Positions 26,949 to 35,898 of a DNA stretch of 64,000 bases are shown here, in pieces. Position 1 is the stretch's first letter, and every line of letters starts with the position of its first letter. The position numbers were made by a program, and so were the translations under genes. This DNA comes from Rhodohalobacter halophilus (GTDB lineage: Bacteria > Bacteroidota > Rhodothermia > Balneolales > Balneolaceae): assembly GCF_001715195.1 (NCBI RefSeq), contig NZ_MDWE01000011.1, forward strand, positions 1-64,000. The letters are read 5' to 3'. The notes beneath the pieces are model-generated. The model saw nothing but the letters and a program-made list of their open reading frames with translations. It did no database searches and was not told the origin of the DNA.

Positions 26949-27869
26949 ATGTCATCCATCAGAAAAGAATTTACCGGCTACATTGAAAATCTTCAGGATG
27001 AGATCTGCACGGCACTGGAAGAAATAGATGGTGTAGCTGCGTTCCGGGAAGATTTGTGGGAACGGGACGGAGGCGGCGGCGGACGAACCCGGGTTATCGA
27101 AAAGGGAGATGTTTTTGAAAAAGGCGGGGTAAATATTTCAACGGTTTACGGTGAACTGCCCGGTCCTATAAAAAAGCATTTTGATGTAGAACACGGCTGG
27201 TTCTGGGCCGGTGGGATTTCTCTGGTTATCCATCCCAAAAACCCCATGGTTCCAACCGTTCATGCCAACTTTCGATATTTTGAGCTCTATGATGATCCGG
27301 AAATGAAAACTCGCAAAGATGGATGGTTTGGTGGTGGTGCTGATCTTACACCGTATTATCTGTGGCCGGAGGATGCAGCCCATTTTCACAAGGTCTTCAA
27401 AGAAGCATGCGACCGGCACGGGGAGGATTTATATCCAAAGTTTAAGAAACAGTGCGACGAATATTTTTATAATTCTCATCGCGGGGAAGCGCGCGGAATC
27501 GGGGGGCTCTTTTTCGATTACTTGAGGGAGGATGATCAGCGCTCAATTTCTGAATGGCAGCAGTTTACCCAGGATGTTGGGTCAGTATTCATAGAGTCAT
27601 ATCTGCCAATCGTAAAAGATCGTATTCAGGAACCCTACAACCGTGCACAGCGATATTGGCAGGAGGTTCGCAGGGGACGGTATGTGGAGTTTAACTTGAT
27701 TCACGACCGGGGAACACTTTTTGGTTTAAAAACAAATGGCCGGATCGAATCTATCCTGATGAGTTTACCGCCACAAGTTCGCTGGGATTACGATTTTGAA
27801 CCAAGAGACGGTTCGCGCGAAGCGGAGCTGATCGATGTGCTCAAAAACCCACGGGACTGGGTAAAATAA
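26949..27869 (+). CDS. hemF: Oxygen-dependent coproporphyrinogen III oxidase
   Basis: 306-residue aerobic enzyme that oxidises coproporphyrinogen III to protoporphyrinogen IX using O2. Family motifs are FREDLWERDGGGGGRTRV (31-48), VHANFRYFE, WFGGGADLTPYY and the C-terminal VEFNLIHDRGTLFGLKTNGR with SLPPQVRW. Its presence rather than hemN fits an aerobic organism. It is the last gene of the hem operon; the hairpin just beyond it has its U-run on the opposite strand. Confidence 0.98.
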   Translation: MSSIRKEFTGYIENLQDEICTALEEIDGVAAFREDLWERDGGGGGRTRVIEKGDVFEKGGVNISTVYGELPGPIKKHFDVEHGWFWAGGISLVIHPKNPMVPTVHANFRYFELYDDPEMKTRKDGWFGGGADLTPYYLWPEDAAHFHKVFKEACDRHGEDLYPKFKKQCDEYFYNSHRGEARGIGGLFFDYLREDDQRSISEWQQFTQDVGSVFIESYLPIVKDRIQEPYNRAQRYWQEVRRGRYVEFNLIHDRGTLFGLKTNGRIESILMSLPPQVRWDYDFEPRDGSREAELIDVLKNPRDWVK

Positions 27870-27896
27870 AAAAGGGCCCTTCATCTCTGAAGGGCC
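27868..27896 (-). terminator. Rho-independent terminator for the SnoaL-like gene (may also stop hemF)
   Basis: Perfect 9-bp stem GGCCCTTCA (27875-27883) and TGAAGGGCC (27888-27896) with a 4-base loop. On the minus strand it is followed by TTTTTT (complement of 27868-27873), so it ends transcripts from the gene at 27919-28281. On the plus strand no U-run follows, so termination of the hem operon would be weaker. Confidence 0.8.
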
Positions 27897-27918
27897 TGGA
27901 GTGAAACTCAGTAAATGA

Positions 27919-28281
27919 TTATCCTTGCTGAGTACCATAAAATCGCTCTTTCACAATTTTTCCATTTTCCCACTGCTGTGTGGCAACCTGTTCAATTTTC
28001 ATTCTACCGCCCTCTTTAAAAGTGACATCCATCCAGCTTTCCACTGCGGTTGTCTCTTCGTCTTCATTGGATGTAATGGCCACAACACCGGCTCCATGAA
28101 AATCTTCTACACTGGCAAAGAATTCATTCTCACGGTCGCGATTTTTATCTTTACCTTCCACGGCTGTTCCATCTTCTAAAATCATGGTCACATCTTCGTC
28201 GTAATACTTTTCAAAAGCTTCGAGAGCGGTTCCGTTTTGTACGTGATTGTAGACGTCTTTAATTTTTTCTTTTACACTCAT
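27919..28281 (-). CDS. SnoaL-like/NTF2-fold protein
   Basis: 120-residue single-domain protein of the NTF2 superfamily, SnoaL-like group. Seen: an N-terminal helix block with TALEAFEKYYDEDVTMILEDG, then alternating strands ending VATQQWENGKIVKERFYG. These small cone-shaped domains can be enzymes or ligand-binding proteins; no substrate is indicated. It is transcribed towards hemF and has its own terminator just downstream, so it appears monocistronic. Confidence 0.8.
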   Translation of the reverse strand: MSVKEKIKDVYNHVQNGTALEAFEKYYDEDVTMILEDGTAVEGKDKNRDRENEFFASVEDFHGAGVVAITSNEDEETTAVESWMDVTFKEGGRMKIEQVATQQWENGKIVKERFYGTQQG

Positions 28282-28396
28282 GGCAGTCTGTTTTTGTTTA
28301 ATATGAAATTATTTACACCTAAATAACACGAGTGTTGCCGATAGCGTTTGGAGAAGTACCGGGTAATTGGAAGAAAATCTTTAAGAGTTGTTAAAA

Positions 28397-29128
28397 CTAT
28401 TTCCGGTTTTTTAAAAAAGAGTTCACACGGTTAATGTGTTCTTCACTCTCCCAGAATTTGCTGAATGGTTTCAGCTCTTTAGTAATATCCCTCTTCTTTT
28501 CGCCTTTCATGTATTCGATAAATGGTCGGTCGTTCAGGGTCAATCTTTTTATCAGTTTGTCCAGCCCTGTTTTGTAGGAATCTGAGGGAAATACATCTTG
28601 AATTAAACCAGCGGTAAAGGCTGTTTCTGCGTCTATTACTTTTTGAGAAGCAAGCCAGTAGTCGGCCAGCTCCCGGCCTACACAATCACTTAATCGTGTG
28701 AGCCCGCCCCATCCAGGCGGGAGGTAGAACTTGCCCTGTGTGAATCCGAAGGTTGCAGATTCATGAGCAATTCTAAAATCGAAGCTGAGCATAGTTTCCC
28801 AGCCGCCCCCATAAGCATGACCGTTTACGGCAGCCAGTGTCCAGCAGTTCAGGTTTTCGATGCGATCAAGAATAGATAACATTCGATCCGACATCTTTCG
28901 GGCGCCTTCTGCGCTCTTAATTTGGTGAAATTCGCGAAGATCACCGCCGGATATGAATCGATTCTCTTTGCCGGTGAGAACAAACAACCGCAAACTGGAG
29001 TCCTGTTCAGCCTCAGTAAGAAGCTCTTCAAGACGATCCATGACTTCAAAGTTGATGGCGTTCATCGCACCGGGTCGATCAATAACGGCCTTCAGTACAA
29101 ATTTTTCTCTGGATACGTGGATGGGCAT
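28397..29128 (-). CDS. Enoyl-CoA hydratase/isomerase (crotonase) family protein
   Basis: 243-residue crotonase-fold protein. The oxyanion-hole motifs are RFISGGDLREF (about 62-72) and GHAYGGGWETML (about 104-115), and the FTQGKFYLPPGWGGL strand follows. Of the two catalytic Glu of true hydratases, the second (FxExxxGlxP) is not obvious here, FTQGKFYLPPGWGG taking that place, so the reaction may be isomerisation, hydrolysis or decarboxylation of a CoA ester. It follows cutA by two bases and is likely co-transcribed with it. Confidence 0.85.
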   Translation of the reverse strand: MPIHVSREKFVLKAVIDRPGAMNAINFEVMDRLEELLTEAEQDSSLRLFVLTGKENRFISGGDLREFHQIKSAEGARKMSDRMLSILDRIENLNCWTLAAVNGHAYGGGWETMLSFDFRIAHESATFGFTQGKFYLPPGWGGLTRLSDCVGRELADYWLASQKVIDAETAFTAGLIQDVFPSDSYKTGLDKLIKRLTLNDRPFIEYMKGEKKRDITKELKPFSKFWESEEHINRVNSFLKNRK

Positions 29129-29130
29129 GT

Positions 29131-29493
29131 TCAGGAGTTTTTCAGCTTCTCTTCAGAAGTGAGGGGCGGCCGGACCGAATTTACAAGCCAATCGAGGTAG
29201 TCGCTGTTGCCTTCCTGTTCAGAAATATTGAACGTTATGACACATGGAACCTCGTAGGAGTGAAGCTCTTTCACTCTTTTGGTGAGCGGGCTTACATTGC
29301 TATAAGAAGTTTTAGCAATCAGAATGGTCTCTTTTTCAGAAACCACTTCATCCTTCCAGCGATAAATTGATTCCATCCCATCCATAATGTTAACACAAGC
29401 GGCGAGTTTTTCCTCAACGAGTTTCTGGCCGATTATTTGGGCTTCCTGTTTATCTTTCGTGGTGATGTAAACAACGCGTAAATTTCTAAACAT
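29131..29493 (-). CDS. cutA: Divalent-cation tolerance protein CutA
   Basis: 120-residue CutA1 family protein; these form trimers with a ferredoxin-like fold. Diagnostic features are VYITTKDKQEAQIIGQKLVEEKLAACVNI-type N-terminus (CVNI strand at 34-37), SIYRWKDEV and LHSYEVPCVITF. E. coli CutA was linked to copper tolerance, but its cellular function is unsettled. The gene is first in a probable two-gene unit with the crotonase-family gene. Confidence 0.93.
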   Translation of the reverse strand: MFRNLRVVYITTKDKQEAQIIGQKLVEEKLAACVNIMDGMESIYRWKDEVVSEKETILIAKTSYSNVSPLTKRVKELHSYEVPCVITFNISEQEGNSDYLDWLVNSVRPPLTSEEKLKNS

Positions 29494-29596
29494 AACTCAA
29501 TAATTGAATGAGGACTGTTTTTGATGAAAACTACGAAAAAGAGAGGAATCAATAACAAACAGATCCGGTAAATAAAATGTGTGGTGTTTGGTTGAA

Positions 29597-29625
29597 TTGA
29601 GAATAAAAAAACCTTAACTTATTAG
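29597..29625 (+). promoter_or_regulatory. Candidate promoter of tRNA-Leu
   Basis: TTGAGA (29597-29602), a 17-base spacer and TATTAG (29620-29625) resemble -35/-10 elements 31 bases before the tRNA 5' end. The match is partial (5/6 and 4/6 to the general consensus) and the phylum's preferred elements differ, so this is only a candidate. Confidence 0.35.
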
Positions 29626-29656
29626 GCTCTGATTCTCAAGTAGAAATCAGGTTGTT

Positions 29657-29740
<84 letters not shown>

Positions 29741-29777
29741 CTCCAATCTTACACAATTATCTGATAATTAAATTTTA

Positions 29778-31082
29778 TTGAAAGTGGACATTTCTGTTCA
29801 GGATATCACATCCGTAGATAAGGAGATCATCGTAAAGGCAACAAGGGACGATCTCTCTGATAAATTCGACAAAGCTTACAAAAAGTATCAAAAACAGATC
29901 CAGATGCCCGGATTTCGTCCGGGACACGTTCCTCTCGGCCTTGTGAAGAAGCGTTTTGGCAAGGAGATTGAAATGGAGGAGATCAATTCATACGTTCAGG
30001 AAGTGTATGAGAAGGAGATTGTGCCTGAACATGAGCCTGTGGGTGAGACCAAGATGCTCGACCTGAACTGGGAGAATGATGAACTGGAAGTAAAGTTCAA
30101 GGTGGGTAAAAAACCTGAGTTTGAACTGACCGATCTCGAAAAAGTTGAAGTGGACAAAATGGTTCATGATGTAACGGACGAAGAAGTTGAAGAGGAGATT
30201 GAACGAACTCTTGAGCGTTCCGGAAACTGGAAAGAGATTGACGAAGAGATTACGGAAGAGTGCCGGGTTACTGTTGACGCAGTTTCACTGGATGAGGATG
30301 GAAATCCAATTGAAGGTGAAAAGGATGAGGATCAGAAATTGGATCTTCGCCAGGATGGTGCCAAGGAGTTTCGGGATAATCTTGTCGGCAAGAAAAAAGG
30401 CGATGTTGTAAAGATGGAGCTTGGAGAAGGTGACGAACTTGACCGGTTCGAAATGCACATCAAAAACGTTGAGCTGATGGAAAAAGCTGAATTGACTGAT
30501 GAGTTTGTTAAAGAGCAGTCTAACGGCGAAGCTAAAAACGTCGATGAGTTTAAGAGCTTCATTAAGAGCAAAATGCAGGATTACTACGATCAATCTGCGC
30601 AGGATATGTTTAAGCAGGATGTGATTGATGTGCTTACAGAAGCGCACGAAATTGATGTGCCGGAAGTGATGCAGGATCAAATTCTCGACTCTTATGTTGA
30701 GTACGCAAAGCAGCAGTCCGGCGGGCAGTTACCACCCGACTTCGATTTCAGCGAATACAAAGAGAATATGCGTGAGCAGGCAGTTCGTGAGGGTAAATGG
30801 GCATTTATCAGCGAAAAATTGCAGGACAAATTTGATGATATCGAAATCAAACCGGAAGACATCGATGATTTTATAGGTGTAGAAGCTGCGAAATATGGAA
30901 TGTCAGCCGATCAGCTGAAGGGTTATTATGCGCAGAATCCAAACCAGCTTGAGAGCCTGCGAACCAGCATTCGCGAGAACAAAGTTTTTGATAAATTGAA
31001 TGATGTCGTTACTATTAACGAACTCTCAAAAGACGATTTTAGTAAGAAGAGAGAAGAAAAACAGAAAAACGACGATCAATAA
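29778..31082 (+). CDS. tig: Trigger factor (ribosome-associated chaperone/PPIase)
   Basis: 434-residue ribosome-bound chaperone. The N-terminal ribosome-binding signature is seen as MPGFRPGHVPLGLVKKRFG (about 43-61, G-F-R-x-G-x-x-P), followed by a PPIase region (about 150-240) and a long, highly charged helical C-terminal domain. The predicted start is TTG at 29778 (MKVDISVQDITSVDK); no ATG lies in a suitable place, and a GTG at 29784 is the only near alternative. It is 15 bases upstream of clpP, forming the common tig-clpP-clpX order. Confidence 0.94.
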   Translation: MKVDISVQDITSVDKEIIVKATRDDLSDKFDKAYKKYQKQIQMPGFRPGHVPLGLVKKRFGKEIEMEEINSYVQEVYEKEIVPEHEPVGETKMLDLNWENDELEVKFKVGKKPEFELTDLEKVEVDKMVHDVTDEEVEEEIERTLERSGNWKEIDEEITEECRVTVDAVSLDEDGNPIEGEKDEDQKLDLRQDGAKEFRDNLVGKKKGDVVKMELGEGDELDRFEMHIKNVELMEKAELTDEFVKEQSNGEAKNVDEFKSFIKSKMQDYYDQSAQDMFKQDVIDVLTEAHEIDVPEVMQDQILDSYVEYAKQQSGGQLPPDFDFSEYKENMREQAVREGKWAFISEKLQDKFDDIEIKPEDIDDFIGVEAAKYGMSADQLKGYYAQNPNQLESLRTSIRENKVFDKLNDVVTINELSKDDFSKKREEKQKNDDQ

Positions 31083-31097
31083 ACAGACGGTTCAGTC

Positions 31098-31748
31098 ATG
31101 AATATCAAGCAACCCCTTTTTGAGTTTCCCAAAATGAGTGAAGTAGAACCGGTTCAGGCCAACCTGATCCCAATGGTTGTGGAGACAACCAACCGCGGGG
31201 AACGTGCCTACGACATCTACTCACGCCTGCTGAAAGACAGAATTATTATTCTGGGAACGCCTATCAATGATGCTGTGGCGAGCTCAATTGTAGCTCAGCT
31301 TCTATTCCTGGAGTCTCAGGATCCTGAAAAGGATATTAACCTCTACATCAACAGCCCGGGTGGAGTTGTATCTGCCGGAATGGCCATTTATGACACCATG
31401 CAGTATATCAAATGCGATGTTGCCACAACTTGTGTGGGAATGGCAGCCTCGATGGGGGCAGTATTGCTGACTGCCGGTGCCGATGGAAAACGAAATGCAC
31501 TTCCGCACTCACGTATTATGATTCACCAGCCGTTGGGCGGAGTTCAGGGACAGGCCAGTGATATTGAGATTGAAGCTCAGGAGATTCTTCGGTTGAAGAA
31601 GGAGTTGAGCGGTATTCTTGCACATCACTCTGGTAAATCTGTTGAACAAATCATTGAAGACTCTGACCGTAACAAGTGGATGACATCTGACGAGGCGAAA
31701 GAGTATGGCCTTGTGGATCGTGTAATGCGGCGTGAAGAGAAGAAGTAG
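31098..31748 (+). CDS. clpP: ATP-dependent Clp protease proteolytic subunit
   Basis: 216-residue serine protease that forms the tetradecameric barrel of ClpXP. Catalytic Ser118 is in [11 protein letters not shown] and His143 in [12 protein letters not shown]; the Asp lies in the EDSDRNKW segment near residue 190. The N-terminal [18 protein letters not shown] is somewhat longer than in E. coli and contains the expected propeptide or axial-loop region. It lies between tig and clpX with 15- and 34-base spacers. Confidence 0.97.
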   Translation: MNIKQPLFEFPKMSEVEPVQANLIPMVVETTNRGERAYDIYSRLLKDRIIILGTPINDAVASSIVAQLLFLESQDPEKDINLYINSPGGVVSAGMAIYDTMQYIKCDVATTCVGMAASMGAVLLTAGADGKRNALPHSRIMIHQPLGGVQGQASDIEIEAQEILRLKKELSGILAHHSGKSVEQIIEDSDRNKWMTSDEAKEYGLVDRVMRREEKK

Positions 31749-31782
31749 TAGAAGATTTTATTAATAAGTAAAAGTAGCGGCC

Positions 31783-33033
31783 ATGAGTAAGAAAAATAAG
31801 GAACAGGTTACCTGCTCTTTCTGTGGCAGGTCGAATCAGGAAGTAAATTCAATGGTTGCGGGTCCGGATGTTTACATCTGTAACTACTGCGTTGAAGATG
31901 CATCCAGTATTATTGAGAGTGATTTGGCCGCCCTCAACAAACGAAGAGAGAAGAAGTACAAACCGCTGCTCAAGCCGCTGGAGATAAAGTCAAAACTGGA
32001 CGACTACGTAATTGGGCAGGAAGATGCAAAAAAAGCACTTTCTGTGGCAGTTTACAACCACTACAAGCGAATTTCTGCCGGCACCGACTCAGACTACGAC
32101 GACACGCGGATTGAGAAAAGCAATATCTGTATGCTTGGGCCAACCGGTTCGGGTAAAACACTTCTTGCAAGAACGCTGGCCGATGTGATTGACGTGCCCT
32201 TTACCATTGCGGATGCGACGGTTCTAACGGAAGCCGGCTATGTTGGTGAGGATGTGGAGAGTATTCTCAGCAACCTGCTGCAGGCTGCCGATTACGATGT
32301 TGAACGCGCCAAACGGGGAATCGTCTATATCGACGAAATTGATAAAGTATCCCGAAAAAGTGACAATCCTTCGATTACGAGAGATGTGTCGGGTGAAGGG
32401 GTACAGCAGGCGCTGTTGAAAATTTTAGAGGGTACTACGGCGAACATCCCACCCAAAGGCGGTCGTAAACATCCGGAACAGAGTTTTATTCAGCTTGATA
32501 CAGCCGATATTCTCTTTATCTGTGGAGGTGCATTCAGTGGACTCGAAGAGATTATCTCTCGCCGTCTTTCTACAAGCTCAATGGGTTTTCAGTCAGAAGA
32601 TCAGATTAAGGTAGACAAGGATGATCCGAAAATCTTCACAAAGATTGAACCTGAAGATCTTCAGAAGTTTGGCCTGATTCCGGAACTGATTGGCCGTTTG
32701 CCAATTATCTGTGGATTGGAAGAGCTTTCTGATGATGCGATGATCGAAATTTTGCTCAAGCCGAAAAACGCCATCACAAAGCAGTACAAAAAACTGTTCA
32801 ACATGGAAGATGTGGAACTGGTTTTTGAAGATGATGCACTTCAGGCAATTGTTGAACGCGCCAGAGAGCGAAAAACCGGTGCCCGTGGACTCCGCTCCAT
32901 TCTCGAAGATGCCATGCTGGATGTCATGTTTACTTTGCCATCAATGAAGAACGTAAAGAGGTGTGTAATCACCCGCGAAACGATCGAAAAGAAGGCTCCT
33001 CCGGTGTTTGAAAAGCAGAAAGCTTCAGCTTAG
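31783..33033 (+). CDS. clpX: Clp protease ATPase subunit ClpX
   Basis: 416-residue AAA+ unfoldase that feeds substrates to ClpP. The N-terminal zinc-binding domain has Cys11, Cys14, Cys33 and Cys36; Walker A GPTGSGKT is at 119-126 and Walker B VYIDEIDK follows. The pore-loop region and the sensor-2 GARGLRS motif (in [15 protein letters not shown]) are intact. ClpP-docking loop IGF-like residues are seen as [10 protein letters not shown]. It is the third gene of the tig-clpP-clpX unit. Confidence 0.98.
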   Translation: MSKKNKEQVTCSFCGRSNQEVNSMVAGPDVYICNYCVEDASSIIESDLAALNKRREKKYKPLLKPLEIKSKLDDYVIGQEDAKKALSVAVYNHYKRISAGTDSDYDDTRIEKSNICMLGPTGSGKTLLARTLADVIDVPFTIADATVLTEAGYVGEDVESILSNLLQAADYDVERAKRGIVYIDEIDKVSRKSDNPSITRDVSGEGVQQALLKILEGTTANIPPKGGRKHPEQSFIQLDTADILFICGGAFSGLEEIISRRLSTSSMGFQSEDQIKVDKDDPKIFTKIEPEDLQKFGLIPELIGRLPIICGLEELSDDAMIEILLKPKNAITKQYKKLFNMEDVELVFEDDALQAIVERARERKTGARGLRSILEDAMLDVMFTLPSMKNVKRCVITRETIEKKAPPVFEKQKASA

Positions 33034-33111
33034 GTATTTTTCTCCCGCTATTCACGTTAGATTGGGAGCATACTTTTTTGGATATTAGACCAAACAATAC
33101 CAAATGCTTCC

Positions 33112-34404
33112 ATGCGAAAATTGCTTCCGTTAAACAGGCTTAAAATTATTCTGGTCATACTCCTGATTGTATTGGCGGGGGTCTCTTTTTTCTACAACCA
33201 GTTTCTCCTTAACAAGCTGATGGAGCAGGAGCGAACCAGTATTGAGCTATGGGTTAAAGCCTTTGAATTCTACAACCTGCCATCTCACCAGCGAGCCAGT
33301 CGCGATCTGAATTTTGTAGCCAATGAATTAAGGGCTTATGAAGAGGTGCCCGACAGTCTCTCCCGGATGATATTGGAAGCAGAGGCAAATGAATCGACAG
33401 CAGGCTTTTTATTCAGTGAAATTATTCAGCCCGACCTGTTCAACATCCCTGTAATTGTAGTAGATGAACCCAACTTTATTGTCTATGCCAGGAATCTGGA
33501 TGATCCCGACATTTCAGTTGCAGAATTTATCGATAAGTACTCGGTCAGTACGCCTCCTATCCCCATTACCTTTGGCGAAGAGCCCCGTATTCGTCGTCAA
33601 TATGCCTACTATGGGGAGAGTCCAACTATCCAGTATCTGAGGTACTTCCCTTATATCCAGTTTGGTATTCTGCTTCTGTTAATGGGAATGGGATTCACTA
33701 CATATAGAAGTATAACAAGGTCTGAACAGTCCAACCTTTGGGTCGGTATGGCTAAAGAAGCGGCGCATCAACTTGGAACCCCGCTCTCAAGCATGTACGG
33801 TTGGCTTCAGCTGCTCAAGGACCGCCACCAGGAGGATGAACAGACTCTGTCTATTGCCTATGAAATTGAGAAGGATGTGAGTCGTTTAAAGGGGATTGCT
33901 GAACGTTTTAACAAGATTGGCTCTCAGCCTGAGCTGAAAAGGGTCAGCATTGATCCTATTATTGATGAGGTGATTGCCTATATGGAGAAACGACTTCCAC
34001 AGCTCGGTAAAAATATTGAGGTGAGAAAATCAATAGATACTAATGCCAAAGCGAATTTAAATCCGGAGATTTTTCAATGGGCAATTGAAAATCTGATCAA
34101 GAATGCGATGGATGCGATAAAGTCGAGTTCAGAAAATGCCTATGTTTCGATTGCAGTTACGCAGGATGGTTCTCAACTGTACATTGACATTGAAGATTCG
34201 GGAACAGGAATTGACAAAAAGAATCTGAGCGATGTTTTTAAACCGGGCTTCAGTACAAAAAAGAGAGGGTGGGGGCTCGGATTAAGTCTCACAAAAAGAA
34301 TTATAGAGGATTACCACAATGGGAAGGTGTTTGTACTGAACTCCGAGGTTAACAAGGGAACCACAATCCGGATAGTCATTCCGGTTTCTGAAAGTCAGTC
34401 TTGA
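33112..34404 (+). CDS. Sensor histidine kinase (Bacteroidota-type H-box)
   Basis: 430-residue membrane kinase: transmembrane segments about 10-28 and 181-197 enclose an extracytoplasmic region of about 150 residues. His219 lies in MAKEAAHQLGTPLSSMYGW, an H-box form common in Bacteroidota kinases. The ATPase domain shows NLIKNAMDAI, DSGTGIDKKN and RGWGLGLSL. No response regulator is adjacent. It follows clpX by 78 bases and its last 10 bases overlap the convergent sigma-factor gene. Confidence 0.92.
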   Translation: MRKLLPLNRLKIILVILLIVLAGVSFFYNQFLLNKLMEQERTSIELWVKAFEFYNLPSHQRASRDLNFVANELRAYEEVPDSLSRMILEAEANESTAGFLFSEIIQPDLFNIPVIVVDEPNFIVYARNLDDPDISVAEFIDKYSVSTPPIPITFGEEPRIRRQYAYYGESPTIQYLRYFPYIQFGILLLLMGMGFTTYRSITRSEQSNLWVGMAKEAAHQLGTPLSSMYGWLQLLKDRHQEDEQTLSIAYEIEKDVSRLKGIAERFNKIGSQPELKRVSIDPIIDEVIAYMEKRLPQLGKNIEVRKSIDTNAKANLNPEIFQWAIENLIKNAMDAIKSSSENAYVSIAVTQDGSQLYIDIEDSGTGIDKKNLSDVFKPGFSTKKRGWGLGLSLTKRIIEDYHNGKVFVLNSEVNKGTTIRIVIPVSESQS

Positions 34405-34997
34405 GTGTATCCTTTCTTGGTGGCGTAATCCATTAGCTGTGCTTTCAGCAGATTTCTTCCCCTGTGAAGTCTTGATCGAATGGTTCCGATCGGAACATCT
34501 AGCATATTGGCAATCTCTTCGTAAGTAAAATCTTCCACATCACAGAGAAGCACAACTGTTCTGAAATCTTCCGGAATCTCATCCAGGGCGTTGGAGATAT
34601 CATCGTCGATAAGCTCACGGAACATTTTATCTTCCATATCGGACGTTTCCGTCCGTTCTGCCCGTATCGATTCGTAAAATGAAGCCACCTCATCGTAATC
34701 AACTTCCTGAGGTTTTTTCGATTTCTTTCGGTAATTATTGATGTAGGAATTTTTCAGAATACGGAAAAGCCAGGCCTTTGCATTCGTGCCTTTTTCGTAG
34801 CTGTCGAAAAACCTGTAGGCCTTAACGATTGTATCTTGAACAAGGTCTTCAGCGTCATTTGGATCGGAGGTGAGCCTCAAACCAAAATTATATAAAGCAT
34901 CCAGATGAGGGATAATCTCCTCATTGAAATCTTCTTGTTTTCTAATTTCTTCTTTTGAAAGTGACGCCATCCCTTCCTCGTCAGAGCGAGTCTGCAT
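34395..34997 (-). CDS. ECF RNA polymerase sigma factor (RpoE-like)
   Basis: 200-residue group 4 sigma factor. Region 2 is visible as LYNFGLRLTSDPNDAEDLVQDTIVKAYRFFDSYEKGTNAKAWLFRI-type sequence (about 35-80) and region 4 as FRTVVLLCDVEDFTYEEIANMLDVPIGTIRSRLHRGR-type sequence (about 140-180). No anti-sigma gene is adjacent. The start ATG at 34997 gives MQTRSDEEGMASL; a second ATG ten codons in (MASLSKEE) is possible. It could be the envelope-stress or general-stress ECF factor, but this is not decided by sequence. Confidence 0.93.
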   Translation of the reverse strand: MQTRSDEEGMASLSKEEIRKQEDFNEEIIPHLDALYNFGLRLTSDPNDAEDLVQDTIVKAYRFFDSYEKGTNAKAWLFRILKNSYINNYRKKSKKPQEVDYDEVASFYESIRAERTETSDMEDKMFRELIDDDISNALDEIPEDFRTVVLLCDVEDFTYEEIANMLDVPIGTIRSRLHRGRNLLKAQLMDYATKKGYTQD

Positions 34998-35154
34998 TTA
35001 TAAGATTAATTGTAATTCTATCCGAGTAATCCAAACCCCAGATATTTACTGCTTCTTTAGAGAACTAATGTATTTTCTTTCAACGTCTTTTTCCAATTGA
35101 AAGAATTGATCGATCCTGTAGAATATATTTAAGACGCGTTGGTATGAATAGGTC

Positions 35155-35877
35155 TTACATATTAAGTACTACAATCAGATCATATATAGCATGAGTCCAA
35201 GCTGCCATCCCAAATCCTCTAATAACATAAATAAGATTTAGCGCTAAGCCAAACAAAAACCGAAATAAAAATGTGCTCAGAACCAATGAATCGGCATATT
35301 CACCTATGTAATGAACACCGCTAAATATCAATGCCGCAAGGACTACAGAAGTAGCAACAGCCATGTTTTTTCCCTTTAAAAAAAAGCGAAAAATATAGAT
35401 CAGCAGGCTTACCAGAATCACCCTGAAAAATAGTTCTTCGTATAAACCGGCGCCAAGCGACAGCGCAATCAGTTGAAGTTTGCTAAAATTAGCAGGCAGC
35501 CCATTAGCGGACTGCAGCAGTAAAAAATCTACAATATTTGAAATAACAAGGGCTGCGAAAACCGCATAAACAGAAGCTTCGCAAATCATTATGAGGAAAT
35601 AACTCCTTCGGACGCTTTGCAGTTCCCTTTTTTTTCGATATAGAATGATCCCGCCAATCAGTGCGGCAATAATCAGTGTGGCTGATATAGCATCCCATCC
35701 AAGGTAGAGGAACAGAGACTTGAACCAGATATCAACGGAGATACGTGCCGGTGCTCCTGTCGGTTGGGAGATGAGTATCAATACCTCATAAAGCAGCAGA
35801 AGAGGAAGTGAGATGAGATAGCTGTAGAGTAAGCCGCCGGTCTGCTTAAAGTAATTCTCCATAGGTAGATATCGCAC
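35155..35877 (-). CDS. CPBP family intramembrane metalloprotease
   Basis: 240-residue polytopic membrane protein of the CAAX-protease/bacteriocin-processing family (Abi/CPBP). The motif EELFFR has Glu147-Glu148 and Arg152, followed by GVHY (His189) and a C-terminal THAIYDL (His229, Asp233). These match the EExxxR, FxxxH and HxxxN/D-type active-site motifs. Natural substrates are unknown. The start may be Met1 or Met6 (MENYF). It lies downstream of the LysM/RlpA gene on the same strand with a 21-base gap, so co-transcription is likely. Confidence 0.88.
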   Translation of the reverse strand: MRYLPMENYFKQTGGLLYSYLISLPLLLLYEVLILISQPTGAPARISVDIWFKSLFLYLGWDAISATLIIAALIGGIILYRKKRELQSVRRSYFLIMICEASVYAVFAALVISNIVDFLLLQSANGLPANFSKLQLIALSLGAGLYEELFFRVILVSLLIYIFRFFLKGKNMAVATSVVLAALIFSGVHYIGEYADSLVLSTFLFRFLFGLALNLIYVIRGFGMAAWTHAIYDLIVVLNM

Positions 35878-35898
35878 ACCCCGATTGTGCAGTGTGTT

